From: Actinobacteria bacterium UBA3086
GTDB taxonomy: Bacteria; Actinomycetota; Coriobacteriia; Anaerosomatales; UBA3086
Length of the DNA stretch: 9,025 bases
Direction of reading: 5' to 3'
Assembly (NCBI GenBank): GCA_002367305.1
Contig: DFBG01000155.1
Coordinates: forward strand, 1-9,025
The notes beneath the pieces were generated by a model. That model saw only the letters and a program-made list of their open reading frames with translations, did not search any database and was not told where the DNA came from. Position 1 is the stretch's first letter, and the number at the start of each line of letters is the position of its first letter. Made by a program: the position numbers and the translations under genes. This document shows, piece by piece, positions 1-5,653 of this stretch.

Positions 1-573
1 GTTGGCATCTTCGAAATGGGAGAGGCCGGCCTCGTGGGAGTCGGGCAGCCTTCGAGTGCCCTGCTCGCTGAGAGGGCGGAAGTCGCTGGGTCCGTCGTCA
101 TGGCCGCCGTCGAAGGGGCGAGACCCATTCTCTTGGAGATTCAGGCGTTGGTGACTCCCACGTATCTGCAGATACCGCGCAGACTCGCGACCGGCATCGA
201 GGGGACGAGGCTTCTGCAAGTGCTCGCGGTGCTCGAGCGACGGGCGAACAGATCGTTCGCCGGACAGGACGTCTTTGTCAGCGTCGCCGGAGGATTGCGT
301 GTATCGGAGCCTGCAGTCGATCTTCCTCTCGCACTCGCGCTCGTGTCAGCGCTCACGGATCGTCCGGTGCCGCTCGGGATTGCTGCATTCGGCGAGGTTG
401 GTCTGACAGGGCAGATTCGCGGAGTGGCTCACGCGGCAGCTCGGCTGAGAGAGGCGGAACGCCTGGGGTTCAGCCGAGTGTTGGGGCCATCGAGCCCGGC
501 AGGGAGAGGTCAATCGGAGATCCTCGCGCCAGCCGCATCCATCTCAGAAGCGGTCGCCACACTCCATTCGTAG
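1..573 (+). CDS. radA: DNA repair protein RadA (Sms), C-terminal part; 5' end outside window
   Basis: Frame 1 is open from the first base to the TAG at 571-573, giving 190 residues that continue an upstream gene; the ATG at 16 is internal. The sequence matches the end of RadA, a RecA-like ATPase that drives branch migration and processes recombination intermediates in the cytoplasm. The visible part is the Lon-protease-like domain, which in this family serves as a hexameric scaffold. Recognisable stretches are VGIFEMGEAGL (residues 1-11 here), EGARPILLEIQALV (38-51), the IPRR block (58-61), GQDVFVSVAGG (88-98) and FGEVGLTGQIR (130-140). The zinc finger, Walker A and KNRFG motifs would lie upstream and cannot be checked. 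It is followed by disA after a 100-base gap, the usual radA-disA pairing. Identification is by family resemblance and synteny. Confidence 0.95.
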   Translation, partial: VGIFEMGEAGLVGVGQPSSALLAERAEVAGSVVMAAVEGARPILLEIQALVTPTYLQIPRRLATGIEGTRLLQVLAVLERRANRSFAGQDVFVSVAGGLRVSEPAVDLPLALALVSALTDRPVPLGIAAFGEVGLTGQIRGVAHAAARLREAERLGFSRVLGPSSPAGRGQSEILAPAASISEAVATLHS

Positions 574-662
574 CCGGTACGTGGCGGGAACTACTCGGAA
601 GTGGCAGAATCAAGAGGTGGAGAGTTCGTTCGTGGTTCGGGCGAGTGTGGTAGCCAGCCGAT

Positions 663-670
663 GGGGAGGT
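663..670 (+). promoter_or_regulatory. Ribosome binding site of disA (decides the start)
   Basis: GGGGAGGT lies four bases before the ATG at 674 and is the best Shine-Dalgarno match near the start of DisA. The reading frame is open upstream to a GTG at 581, with another GTG at 617. The residues those starts would add do not resemble the DisA N-terminus, so the ATG at 674 is preferred. The spacing is somewhat short. Confidence 0.6.
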
Positions 671-673
671 CGC

Positions 674-1735
674 ATGGAGACGGCGCACAACGAGGCGATG
701 CGTTCTGAGCTTGAGAAGATCGCACCCGGCACCGCTCTGCGAGAAGGCCTAGACTACATCATCTCAGCGAGTACGGGCGCGCTCATTGTGATCGGCGATA
801 TTGCCGCGATCGACCCTCTGTGTGACGGCGGTTTTGAGATCGACACACCTTACACGCCGACGAGACTCTACGAACTCGCCAAGATGGATGGCGCAATCAT
901 TCTGGATGCATCCAAGATGCGCATTCATCGGGCGAACGTCCATCTCCAGCCCGATCCTTCGCTCCCCAGTCTTGAGACGGGCATGCGCCATAGAACTGCC
1001 GAGCGCGCGAGCCGTCAGACGGGAGCGCTCGTCATATCAGTCTCACAACGCCGTGACGTCATGAGCCTCTACCTCGCAGGTGACCGTGTCATCGTGCAGG
1101 ACATCAAGGTCCTTCTGGCCAAGGCCGATCAGGCGTTGCAGACTCTGCAACGGTATCGGGCGCGCCTGGACGAGGTCTTGGATCGTCTAACGATTCTTGA
1201 GTTCGATGATCTGGTCACCATGGGCGATGTTGCCGAGGTCATCGGTCGATTCGAGATGATGCGCCGCGTTTCTCGAGAGGTCTCTCGGTACATCGTTGAG
1301 CTGGGAACCGAGGGCCGACTTGTGCGCATGCAGGCCGAGGAACTCAATGCCACGGTCGATGAACAGTACGCGCTGCTCGTTAGGGACTACGCGGCCGATC
1401 CCGGTAGTCGCAAGGTGGCTGGTCGCCGAGGCAAAATCGAGAGTCTCACCCTGGATCAACTCCTTGAGCCTGCGGAGATCGCCAACGCCTTGGGTGTGGC
1501 CGATGTCGTCGGGGCAGCCGAGGATCACGTACAGCCACGTGGTTTCAGGGTCCTTTCGCGCATTCCCATGTTGCCCGGTACGGTGGTCAACCGTCTGGTC
1601 GATCGGTTCGAGACCATGCCCGGGCTTCTCCGCGCGGGGACCGATGAACTCGACGAGGTCGATGGTGTGGGTGCCCGACGCGCAACGGCCATCGCAGATG
1701 GTCTCTCGCGGTTGGGCACACATCTCCTAGGCTAG
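674..1735 (+). CDS. disA: DNA integrity scanning protein DisA, diadenylate cyclase
   Basis: The 353-residue product is close to the usual length of about 360. DisA condenses two ATP into cyclic di-AMP and forms octamers that scan DNA; branched structures inhibit the cyclase. The N-terminal DAC domain (about 15-140) has the catalytic signature KMDGAIIL (70-77, DGA at 72-74) and GMRHRTAER (103-111, RHRTAE at 105-110), both intact. A helical linker with IVELGTEGRLVRMQ (207-220) follows. The C-terminal DNA-binding region carries helix-hairpin-helix elements, with DELDEVDGVGARRA (324-337). The start was set by the GGGGAGG site and by alignment of EKIAPGTALREGL with the family N-terminus. The gene follows radA by 100 bases, the common arrangement linking repair to c-di-AMP signalling. 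A weak -10-like CAGAAT at 605-610 has no good -35, so an own promoter is unproven. Confidence 0.96.
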   Translation: METAHNEAMRSELEKIAPGTALREGLDYIISASTGALIVIGDIAAIDPLCDGGFEIDTPYTPTRLYELAKMDGAIILDASKMRIHRANVHLQPDPSLPSLETGMRHRTAERASRQTGALVISVSQRRDVMSLYLAGDRVIVQDIKVLLAKADQALQTLQRYRARLDEVLDRLTILEFDDLVTMGDVAEVIGRFEMMRRVSREVSRYIVELGTEGRLVRMQAEELNATVDEQYALLVRDYAADPGSRKVAGRRGKIESLTLDQLLEPAEIANALGVADVVGAAEDHVQPRGFRVLSRIPMLPGTVVNRLVDRFETMPGLLRAGTDELDEVDGVGARRATAIADGLSRLGTHLLG

Positions 1736-1776
1736 GATCACGAGCGCCTCTCGAGATGGTCATCTGAGCGTGATCC
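1735..1776 (+). repeat. Imperfect inverted repeat between disA and the PIN/TRAM gene
   Basis: GGATCACG (1735-1742) is mirrored exactly by CGTGATCC (1769-1776). Between the arms, CTC/GAG (1748-1750 with 1766-1768) and AGATG/CATCT (1754-1758 with 1761-1765) can also pair. RNA could therefore fold into a long bulged hairpin. It starts at the last base of the disA stop codon. No T-tract follows (the next bases are C-rich), so a standard intrinsic terminator is unlikely. The right arm overlaps the candidate -35 of the downstream promoter, so it may instead be an operator. The pairing is seen directly; the function is inferred. Confidence 0.5.
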
Positions 1777-1797
1777 GCGACCCCCCTGTGCTAGACT
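1770..1797 (+). promoter_or_regulatory. Candidate extended -10 promoter for the small ORF and PIN/TRAM operon
   Basis: An extended -10 element, TG at 1789-1790 then C then TAGACT (1792-1797), matches TGnTATAAT well in its key positions (TA...T). A weak -35, GTGATC (1770-1775), lies 16 bases upstream and matches TTGACA at three of six positions. Transcription would start around 1804-1806, on or next to the ATG of the small ORF at 1806. This would give the PIN/TRAM-ispD-ispF-gltX block its own promoter, separate from radA-disA. The weak -35 lowers confidence. Confidence 0.4.
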
Positions 1798-1799
1798 TC

Positions 1800-1811
1800 G
1801 GACAGATGTCC
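1800..1811. repeat. Palindrome GGACA-GA-TGTCC at the predicted transcription start
   Basis: Perfect 5-bp arms GGACA (1800-1804) and TGTCC (1807-1811) flank a two-base centre. The site spans the predicted start of transcription and the first codons of the small ORF. The loop is too short for a stable RNA hairpin, so a dimeric DNA-binding protein is the more natural reading if it is functional. A 10-bp palindrome can also occur by chance. Confidence 0.3.
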
Positions 1812-1892
1812 ATGCGCGATTGTGCGCTTGTCTCACCGAGAGGAGGTGGGGGCGCAGTCGGGAATCTCCCGCACCCGCGTCACCGCTCATGA
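1806..1892 (+). CDS. Putative 28-residue leader peptide, coupled to the PIN/TRAM gene
   Basis: ATG at 1806 opens a 28-codon frame ending in TGA at 1890-1892. The peptide begins MSMRDCALVSP, continues with RGGGGAVG, and ends in a basic, His/Pro-rich tail. I recognise no family. Its stop overlaps the ATG of the PIN/TRAM gene (1889) as ATGA, the classical arrangement for termination-reinitiation. The ATG falls within two or three bases of the start site predicted from the -10 at 1792-1797, so the mRNA would be effectively leaderless, a common mode in actinobacteria. The downstream gene lacks a Shine-Dalgarno sequence near its own ATG, so ribosomes finishing this ORF could supply its initiation. 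There is one Cys codon and a run of four Gly codons. Coordinates and overlap are seen directly; translation and coupling are inferred. A second in-frame ATG at 1812 could be the start. Confidence 0.45.
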   Translation: MSMRDCALVSPRGGGGAVGNLPHPRHRS

Positions 1893-2956
1893 TCGTACAT
1901 CTCACCCGGTTCGTAATGGTCACCTCCGGGGCCTTGAGTGGGTTCGCGATCTCACGAATCGTCGACTGGACCGGCCCGACGGATTTCCCCGAATACACCG
2001 TCATCTTCATTTTCATTATTCTCGGGGTGTCCATCGGCTATCTGCTTGGCGGAATCTTGGGTCGTGAGTTGACTTATGCGTACAACCTGCTTGAGAGACG
2101 GCTGGCGGATATCTCGCAGTCGGATCTCCTGCTCGCGACGCTCGGTATGCTCATTGGCCTTTTGGTGGCGTTTCTTGCCTTCCAGCCTCTGCGACTGGTG
2201 AGGCCGACGTGGCTCGCTTTCGTGGCCTCAGCTTTGTTCTTCCTTGTGGCGTCCTATACTGGCGTTCGTGTGGCCATGGTGAAGCGGCGCGAGTTTGCAG
2301 CCGCCTTCCCACGTTTGACAGCCCACGATGTCTCGGGCACCAGGTCTGGCGTCACGAAGTACTTGGACACGAGCGCTGTGATCGATGGTCGTTTCGCGGA
2401 ACTGGTCGACCTCGGGATTCTCGAGGGGGATATCCGAGTTCCGCGATTCGTGCTTGGGGAGCTTCAGACTCTGGCGGACTCCGCCGATGACATCAAGCGA
2501 GCTCGCGGGCGCCGGGGGCTCGACCTGTTGACACGCCTTCAGGCCGAAGGCTCTGGAGTCGAGTCCTTCGAGGTCGACTATCCTGAGATTCCGGATGTCG
2601 ACGGCAAGCTCATGAAGCTCGCCGCGGACACATCCGGCATGATGATCACGGTTGACTACAACCTCTCAAAGGTCGCAGCGATCCGCGGCATTGGTCACCT
2701 GAATCTCAACGATCTGGCCACCGTTCTGCGTCCAGCGTTTCTTCCCGGTGAGGGTCTGCGTCTCGAGATCGTGCGTGTGGGCAAGGAGTCCGGGCAGGGA
2801 GTCGGATACCTTGAGGACGGTACGATGGTCGTCGTCCAGGACGGAAGTGATCACGTGGGATCGCTCACCGACGCAGAGGTCACATCGGTGCTTCAGACGT
2901 CGGCCGGGCGGATGATCTTCGCCCGGTTCGTGGCCGAGGCCAAAGGTGGAAACTAG
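1889..2956 (+). CDS. yacL: Membrane-anchored PIN/TRAM domain protein, YacL family
   Basis: The 355-residue product matches Bacillus YacL (about 366) in length and layout. The N-terminal third is hydrophobic, with about four predicted membrane helices (roughly 5-23, 37-57, 80-98, 108-129). A basic stretch (MVKRREF, 130-136) then leads to a cytoplasmic PIN domain, an RNase H-like nuclease fold. Its acidic residues are visible: D160 in KYLDTSAVIDGR, E191 in VLGELQ, D238 in VDGKLM and D256 in TVDYNLS. A TRAM domain (about 282-345), a small RNA-binding beta barrel, closes the protein. The substrate of this family is not well defined. The ATG at 1889 is chosen because MIVHLTRFVMVTSG aligns with the YacL start; an upstream in-frame TTG at 1820 would add an unrelated polar stretch. 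No Shine-Dalgarno sequence lies near 1889, but the start overlaps the stop of a 28-codon ORF. ispD follows at once. Confidence 0.9.
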   Translation: MIVHLTRFVMVTSGALSGFAISRIVDWTGPTDFPEYTVIFIFIILGVSIGYLLGGILGRELTYAYNLLERRLADISQSDLLLATLGMLIGLLVAFLAFQPLRLVRPTWLAFVASALFFLVASYTGVRVAMVKRREFAAAFPRLTAHDVSGTRSGVTKYLDTSAVIDGRFAELVDLGILEGDIRVPRFVLGELQTLADSADDIKRARGRRGLDLLTRLQAEGSGVESFEVDYPEIPDVDGKLMKLAADTSGMMITVDYNLSKVAAIRGIGHLNLNDLATVLRPAFLPGEGLRLEIVRVGKESGQGVGYLEDGTMVVVQDGSDHVGSLTDAEVTSVLQTSAGRMIFARFVAEAKGGN

Positions 2957-3680
2957 CGTGGTCGGTTCCGCACTCACCACGTCGGTGGCCGCGGTCATCG
3001 TGGCCGGGGGCACGGGGGAGCGGTTCGGCGATCCGGGCGGGAAGCAGCTCGCTTCTGCCGCTGGCGAACCGGTTCTGGCGCGCACGATCGACGCGTTCAC
3101 GGCATGCGATCTCATCTCGGAGATCATCGTCGCGGTGCACCCCGACCGTATCTCCGAATTCCAGGGTGCTCTTCGTTCCTCTGGAGTGGCGATGGATTCA
3201 ATTTTGGTCATCGCCGGAGGAGAGACGCGGCAGCAGTCGGTGGCCAATGGACTCGCAGCGATCAAAGGCGCACATCGCATTGTTGCCGTGCATGATGGCG
3301 CTCGCCCGGTCGTGTCGGCTGATCTGATAGAGCGTGCGATTCACGCGATCGAGTCGAAACAGTGCGACGGGGTCGTCGTCGGCCATCCGTCCTTCGACAC
3401 ACTCAAGCTCGTCGATGATGATCGGATCGTTGATACACCCGACAGATCTCGGTACTGGGTCGTGCAGACTCCTCAGGTGTTTCTCGTCGACGTATTGCGT
3501 GCGGCTCATGCCGCAGCAGTGACCGACGGGTACCAGGGCACTGACGATGCTTCCCTTGTTGAGCGGAATGGTGGCGACGTTCGAGTCTTGGAAGGTCCTC
3601 GGGAGAACATCAAGGTCACCGTTCCGGCGGACTTGGGATTCGTCGAGGCGATACTGCGTTCGCGAGAGGATCAGGAGTGA
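2946..3680 (+). CDS. ispD: 2-C-methyl-D-erythritol 4-phosphate cytidylyltransferase
   Basis: IspD transfers CMP from CTP to 2-C-methyl-D-erythritol 4-phosphate, a cytoplasmic step of the MEP pathway to isopentenyl diphosphate. The 244-residue product has the family signatures in order: the nucleotide-binding loop VAGGTGERFG (19-28) with GGKQL after it, GGETRQQSV (91-99), VHDGARPVV (115-123), VQTPQVF (173-179), TDDASLVE (199-206) and ENIKVT (220-225). The start is uncertain. GTG at 2946 overlaps the end of the PIN/TRAM gene and has GAGG six bases upstream. GTG at 2958, one base after that gene's stop, has AAAGGTGG upstream and would drop four residues. Both leave the conserved core intact. The gene is followed four bases later by ispF, the next-but-one enzyme of the pathway; no ispE is present here. 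Confidence 0.95.
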   Translation: METSVVGSALTTSVAAVIVAGGTGERFGDPGGKQLASAAGEPVLARTIDAFTACDLISEIIVAVHPDRISEFQGALRSSGVAMDSILVIAGGETRQQSVANGLAAIKGAHRIVAVHDGARPVVSADLIERAIHAIESKQCDGVVVGHPSFDTLKLVDDDRIVDTPDRSRYWVVQTPQVFLVDVLRAAHAAAVTDGYQGTDDASLVERNGGDVRVLEGPRENIKVTVPADLGFVEAILRSREDQE

Positions 3681-3684
3681 GCTC

Positions 3685-4158
3685 ATGAGGGTCGGTCTCG
3701 GATATGACATGCATGCGTTCCAGGAGGGTCGACCGCTCGTTCTCGGCGGTGTCGTGGTGCCGAGTGACCGTGGCCTAGCGGGTCATTCCGACGCGGACGT
3801 ACTGGTGCATGCGCTCATGGACGCGATCATCGGAGCCATGCGAGCCGGAGACATAGGCAAGCACTTTCCCGACGCGGATCCGGCCTATGCGGGCATCTCG
3901 AGCCTTGAACTGCTCTCGCAGGTCGCCGACCTTATGGCGCACGAGGGATGGAGATTGGTCGATGCGGACACCGTGCTCGTCATGGAAGCGCCCAAGGTGG
4001 CTGCTTTCCGAGAAGAGATGCGCGGTAACATCGCGGAGCGTCTCGGTGTCGCGGTGGATTCTATCGGCGTGAAAGCGACCACCACAGAGGGTCTCGACGC
4101 CACTGGGCGCGGTGAGGGTGCTGCCGCACATGCCGTCGTTATGCTGGAGCGGGCATGA
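3685..4158 (+). CDS. ispF: 2-C-methyl-D-erythritol 2,4-cyclodiphosphate synthase
   Basis: IspF converts 4-diphosphocytidyl-methylerythritol 2-phosphate to the 2,4-cyclodiphosphate with release of CMP. The enzyme is a homotrimer with a metal at each subunit interface. The 157-residue product is typical of the family. Metal ligands are visible as D8 and H10 in GYDMHAF and H42 in DADVLVH; GHSDADVLVH (33-42) is the signature. KATTTEGLD (130-138) supplies the nucleotide-site residues. The start is ATG at 3685, with AGGAG at 3673-3677 seven bases upstream. This site lies inside the last codons of ispD, so translation is probably coupled. An open frame extends upstream to 3547, but that part would overlap ispD heavily and does not look like IspF. 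The stop overlaps the gltX start as ATGA. Confidence 0.97.
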   Translation: MRVGLGYDMHAFQEGRPLVLGGVVVPSDRGLAGHSDADVLVHALMDAIIGAMRAGDIGKHFPDADPAYAGISSLELLSQVADLMAHEGWRLVDADTVLVMEAPKVAAFREEMRGNIAERLGVAVDSIGVKATTTEGLDATGRGEGAAAHAVVMLERA

Positions 4159-5570
4159 CCGTACCTGAGCGCGTACGATTCTCTCCGAGTCCGTCTGGCG
4201 ACCTGCATCTGGGCGGGGCTCGCACGGCGCTCTTCAACTGGCTCATCGCACGCGCGACGGGTGGATCCTTCATCGTCCGGATCGAGGACACCGATGTGAC
4301 TCGCGCGAACGCTGTTCACGCTGAGACGATTCTGGACGATCTTGAGTGGCTGGGCCTGGTGCCCGATGAATCCCCGCGTATTGGTGGTCTTCACGCGCCC
4401 TATCTGCAGTCAGAGCGTGCGGACGATCATCTCCGCGCGCTGGCGAGATTGCGGGACTCTGGCGTCGTGTATCCGTGCTTCTGTTCCGAGGACGAACTAG
4501 CCGCTCAGCGTGCGCGGGACGTTGCTGCAAACCGTGCTCCTCGCTACGCGGGGACGTGCAGCAGCCTCTCGTCATCAGAATGTGAACGCCGCACCTCTGC
4601 TGGTGAGCCGCACGTCTGGCGGTTCGCGGTGCCGACCGAACGATGCATCACTGTCCATGATCTGGTTCATGGAGACGTGGAGTTCAGCGCCGGTGACATG
4701 GGCGACTTCGTGCTAGTGAGGTCTGACGGTACACCCACGTACGATCTTGCCTGCGTCGCCGATGACATCGCAATGGGGGTCACGCTGGTGTTGCGCGGGG
4801 ACGATCATCTCCCCAACACTCCGCGGCAGATACTGCTGCATGAAGCGCTCTCGGGTGCGGTACCGCGTTTTGCGCACGTCCCGCTCGTGCACGATGTCTC
4901 GGGACGTCCGCTTTCCAAGTCATTGGGTGCATCGGGCATTGGGCGTCTGCGTGAGCAGGGATATCTACCCTCGGCCGTGCTGAACCATCTGGCGCTGATC
5001 GGGTGGACCGATGCCGCAGGCCGAGAGATACTCTCGCCGCAGGAACTGATCGAGGCGTTCGATATCACGCGTGTAGCCAGATCGGCGGGGTCCCATGATG
5101 CCGATAGGCTCACTTGGATAGCATCGCAGCATATGCGATCTGCGGATTCCGCGACTCTAGCTGAGACTTTTGCGCCTCTGTTTGCGGAGCTTCCGGAATG
5201 GTTGGACAGGAATGCTGTCATCGAGGCGCTGCAGGGTGAGGTCTCATCTGGAGAGGAGATGGCGGCATCTGCTGAGTTGCTCGCGAGTCCTGCAAAGCCC
5301 GATGACGAGGCTGCGACGGCGCTTGCGGCACCCGATGCCCTTCTTGGTCTCAAAGCGGCCGCGACGGCGCTTGCGGACCCTGGCGATGCCGGAGTCGGTC
5401 CCGCACTGCGTTGCGAGCTCAAGGCGGCGGGTGTGCCCGCGCGTGTCGGCATACCGGCGGTGCGCGCGGCGTTGACCGGTCGCGCTCACGGACTGCCGAT
5501 CAACACGGTCATCGAGCTGTTGGGCCGAGACCGCGCCCTTGAACGGATACGAGGCATCGCCGGGATTTGA
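4155..5570 (+). CDS. gltX: Glutamyl-tRNA synthetase (class I)
   Basis: The 471-residue product is a full-length GluRS, which charges tRNA-Glu and, in bacteria without GlnRS, often tRNA-Gln as well. The Rossmann catalytic domain begins with VRFSPSPSGDLHLGG (7-21), where HLGG replaces the usual HIGH-like motif. FNWLIARATGG and VRIEDTD (41-47) follow, then LRGDDHLPNTPRQ (213-225) in the editing-free core. The KMSKS-like loop is RPLSKSLGA (251-259). A zinc-type CxC-x24-C is present (C108, C110, C135), but the fourth position usually held by His is Ser (137). The C-terminal helical anticodon-binding region (about 310-471) is Ala-rich and holds a short internal duplication. The start ATG at 4155 overlaps the ispF stop and has GGAG five bases upstream. 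Whether it is discriminating or non-discriminating cannot be read with confidence. Confidence 0.95.
   Translation: MTVPERVRFSPSPSGDLHLGGARTALFNWLIARATGGSFIVRIEDTDVTRANAVHAETILDDLEWLGLVPDESPRIGGLHAPYLQSERADDHLRALARLRDSGVVYPCFCSEDELAAQRARDVAANRAPRYAGTCSSLSSSECERRTSAGEPHVWRFAVPTERCITVHDLVHGDVEFSAGDMGDFVLVRSDGTPTYDLACVADDIAMGVTLVLRGDDHLPNTPRQILLHEALSGAVPRFAHVPLVHDVSGRPLSKSLGASGIGRLREQGYLPSAVLNHLALIGWTDAAGREILSPQELIEAFDITRVARSAGSHDADRLTWIASQHMRSADSATLAETFAPLFAELPEWLDRNAVIEALQGEVSSGEEMAASAELLASPAKPDDEAATALAAPDALLGLKAAATALADPGDAGVGPALRCELKAAGVPARVGIPAVRAALTGRAHGLPINTVIELLGRDRALERIRGIAGI
5313..5376 (+). repeat. 16-bp direct repeat within gltX
   Basis: GCGACGGCGCTTGCGG occurs at 5313-5328 and again at 5361-5376, exactly 48 bases apart and so in frame. 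Both copies encode ATALA within an Ala-rich helix region, around residues 387-391 and 403-407 of GltX. A past 16-codon duplication is one explanation; biased use of Ala codons in a high-G+C genome is another. Confidence 0.6.
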
Positions 5571-5596
5571 CAGGCCCTCCGAGGGAAAGGGATAGT
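5567..5596 (+). promoter_or_regulatory. Promoter in front of cysE, overlapping the gltX stop codon
   Basis: TTGACA (5567-5572), a perfect consensus -35, spans the gltX TGA. GATAGT (5591-5596) follows after 18 bases and matches TATAAT at four of six positions. Transcription would start near 5603, giving a leader of about 50 bases before cysE. This is the best sigma-70-type promoter in the window and would let cysE-cysS-rlmB be expressed apart from the upstream genes. Confidence 0.55.
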
Positions 5597-5616
5597 GAGC
5601 GGCACCTAGCCCGCTC
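5597..5616 (+). other. Short hairpin at the start of the cysE leader
   Basis: GAGCGG (5597-5602) can pair with CCGCTC (5611-5616) around an eight-base loop. It lies at or just before the predicted transcription start. No T-tract follows, and no T-box or riboswitch consensus is visible in the 83-base gap between gltX and cysE. It may be an operator-like repeat or chance. Confidence 0.25.
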
Positions 5617-5653
5617 GAGTCCGTTCTCGCTGTTCACACGAGGAGATTCTTCG

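Noticed and set aside
581..673. N-terminal extension of DisA from GTG 581 or GTG 617
   Set aside because: The extra residues have no family counterpart, and a good Shine-Dalgarno sequence (GGGGAGG) sits in front of ATG 674. GTG 617 after a weak CAGAAT could be a leaderless start, but the -35 is poor.
1820..1888. TTG at 1820 as the start of the PIN/TRAM gene
   Set aside because: The added 23 residues are polar and Pro/Arg-rich and do not match YacL, whose hydrophobic start aligns with the ATG at 1889. The SD-like run lies downstream of this TTG, not before it.
5571..5653. T-box or other riboswitch before cysE
   Set aside because: The gap is only 83 bases with a promoter inside it, and no T-box-like conserved sequence is visible.
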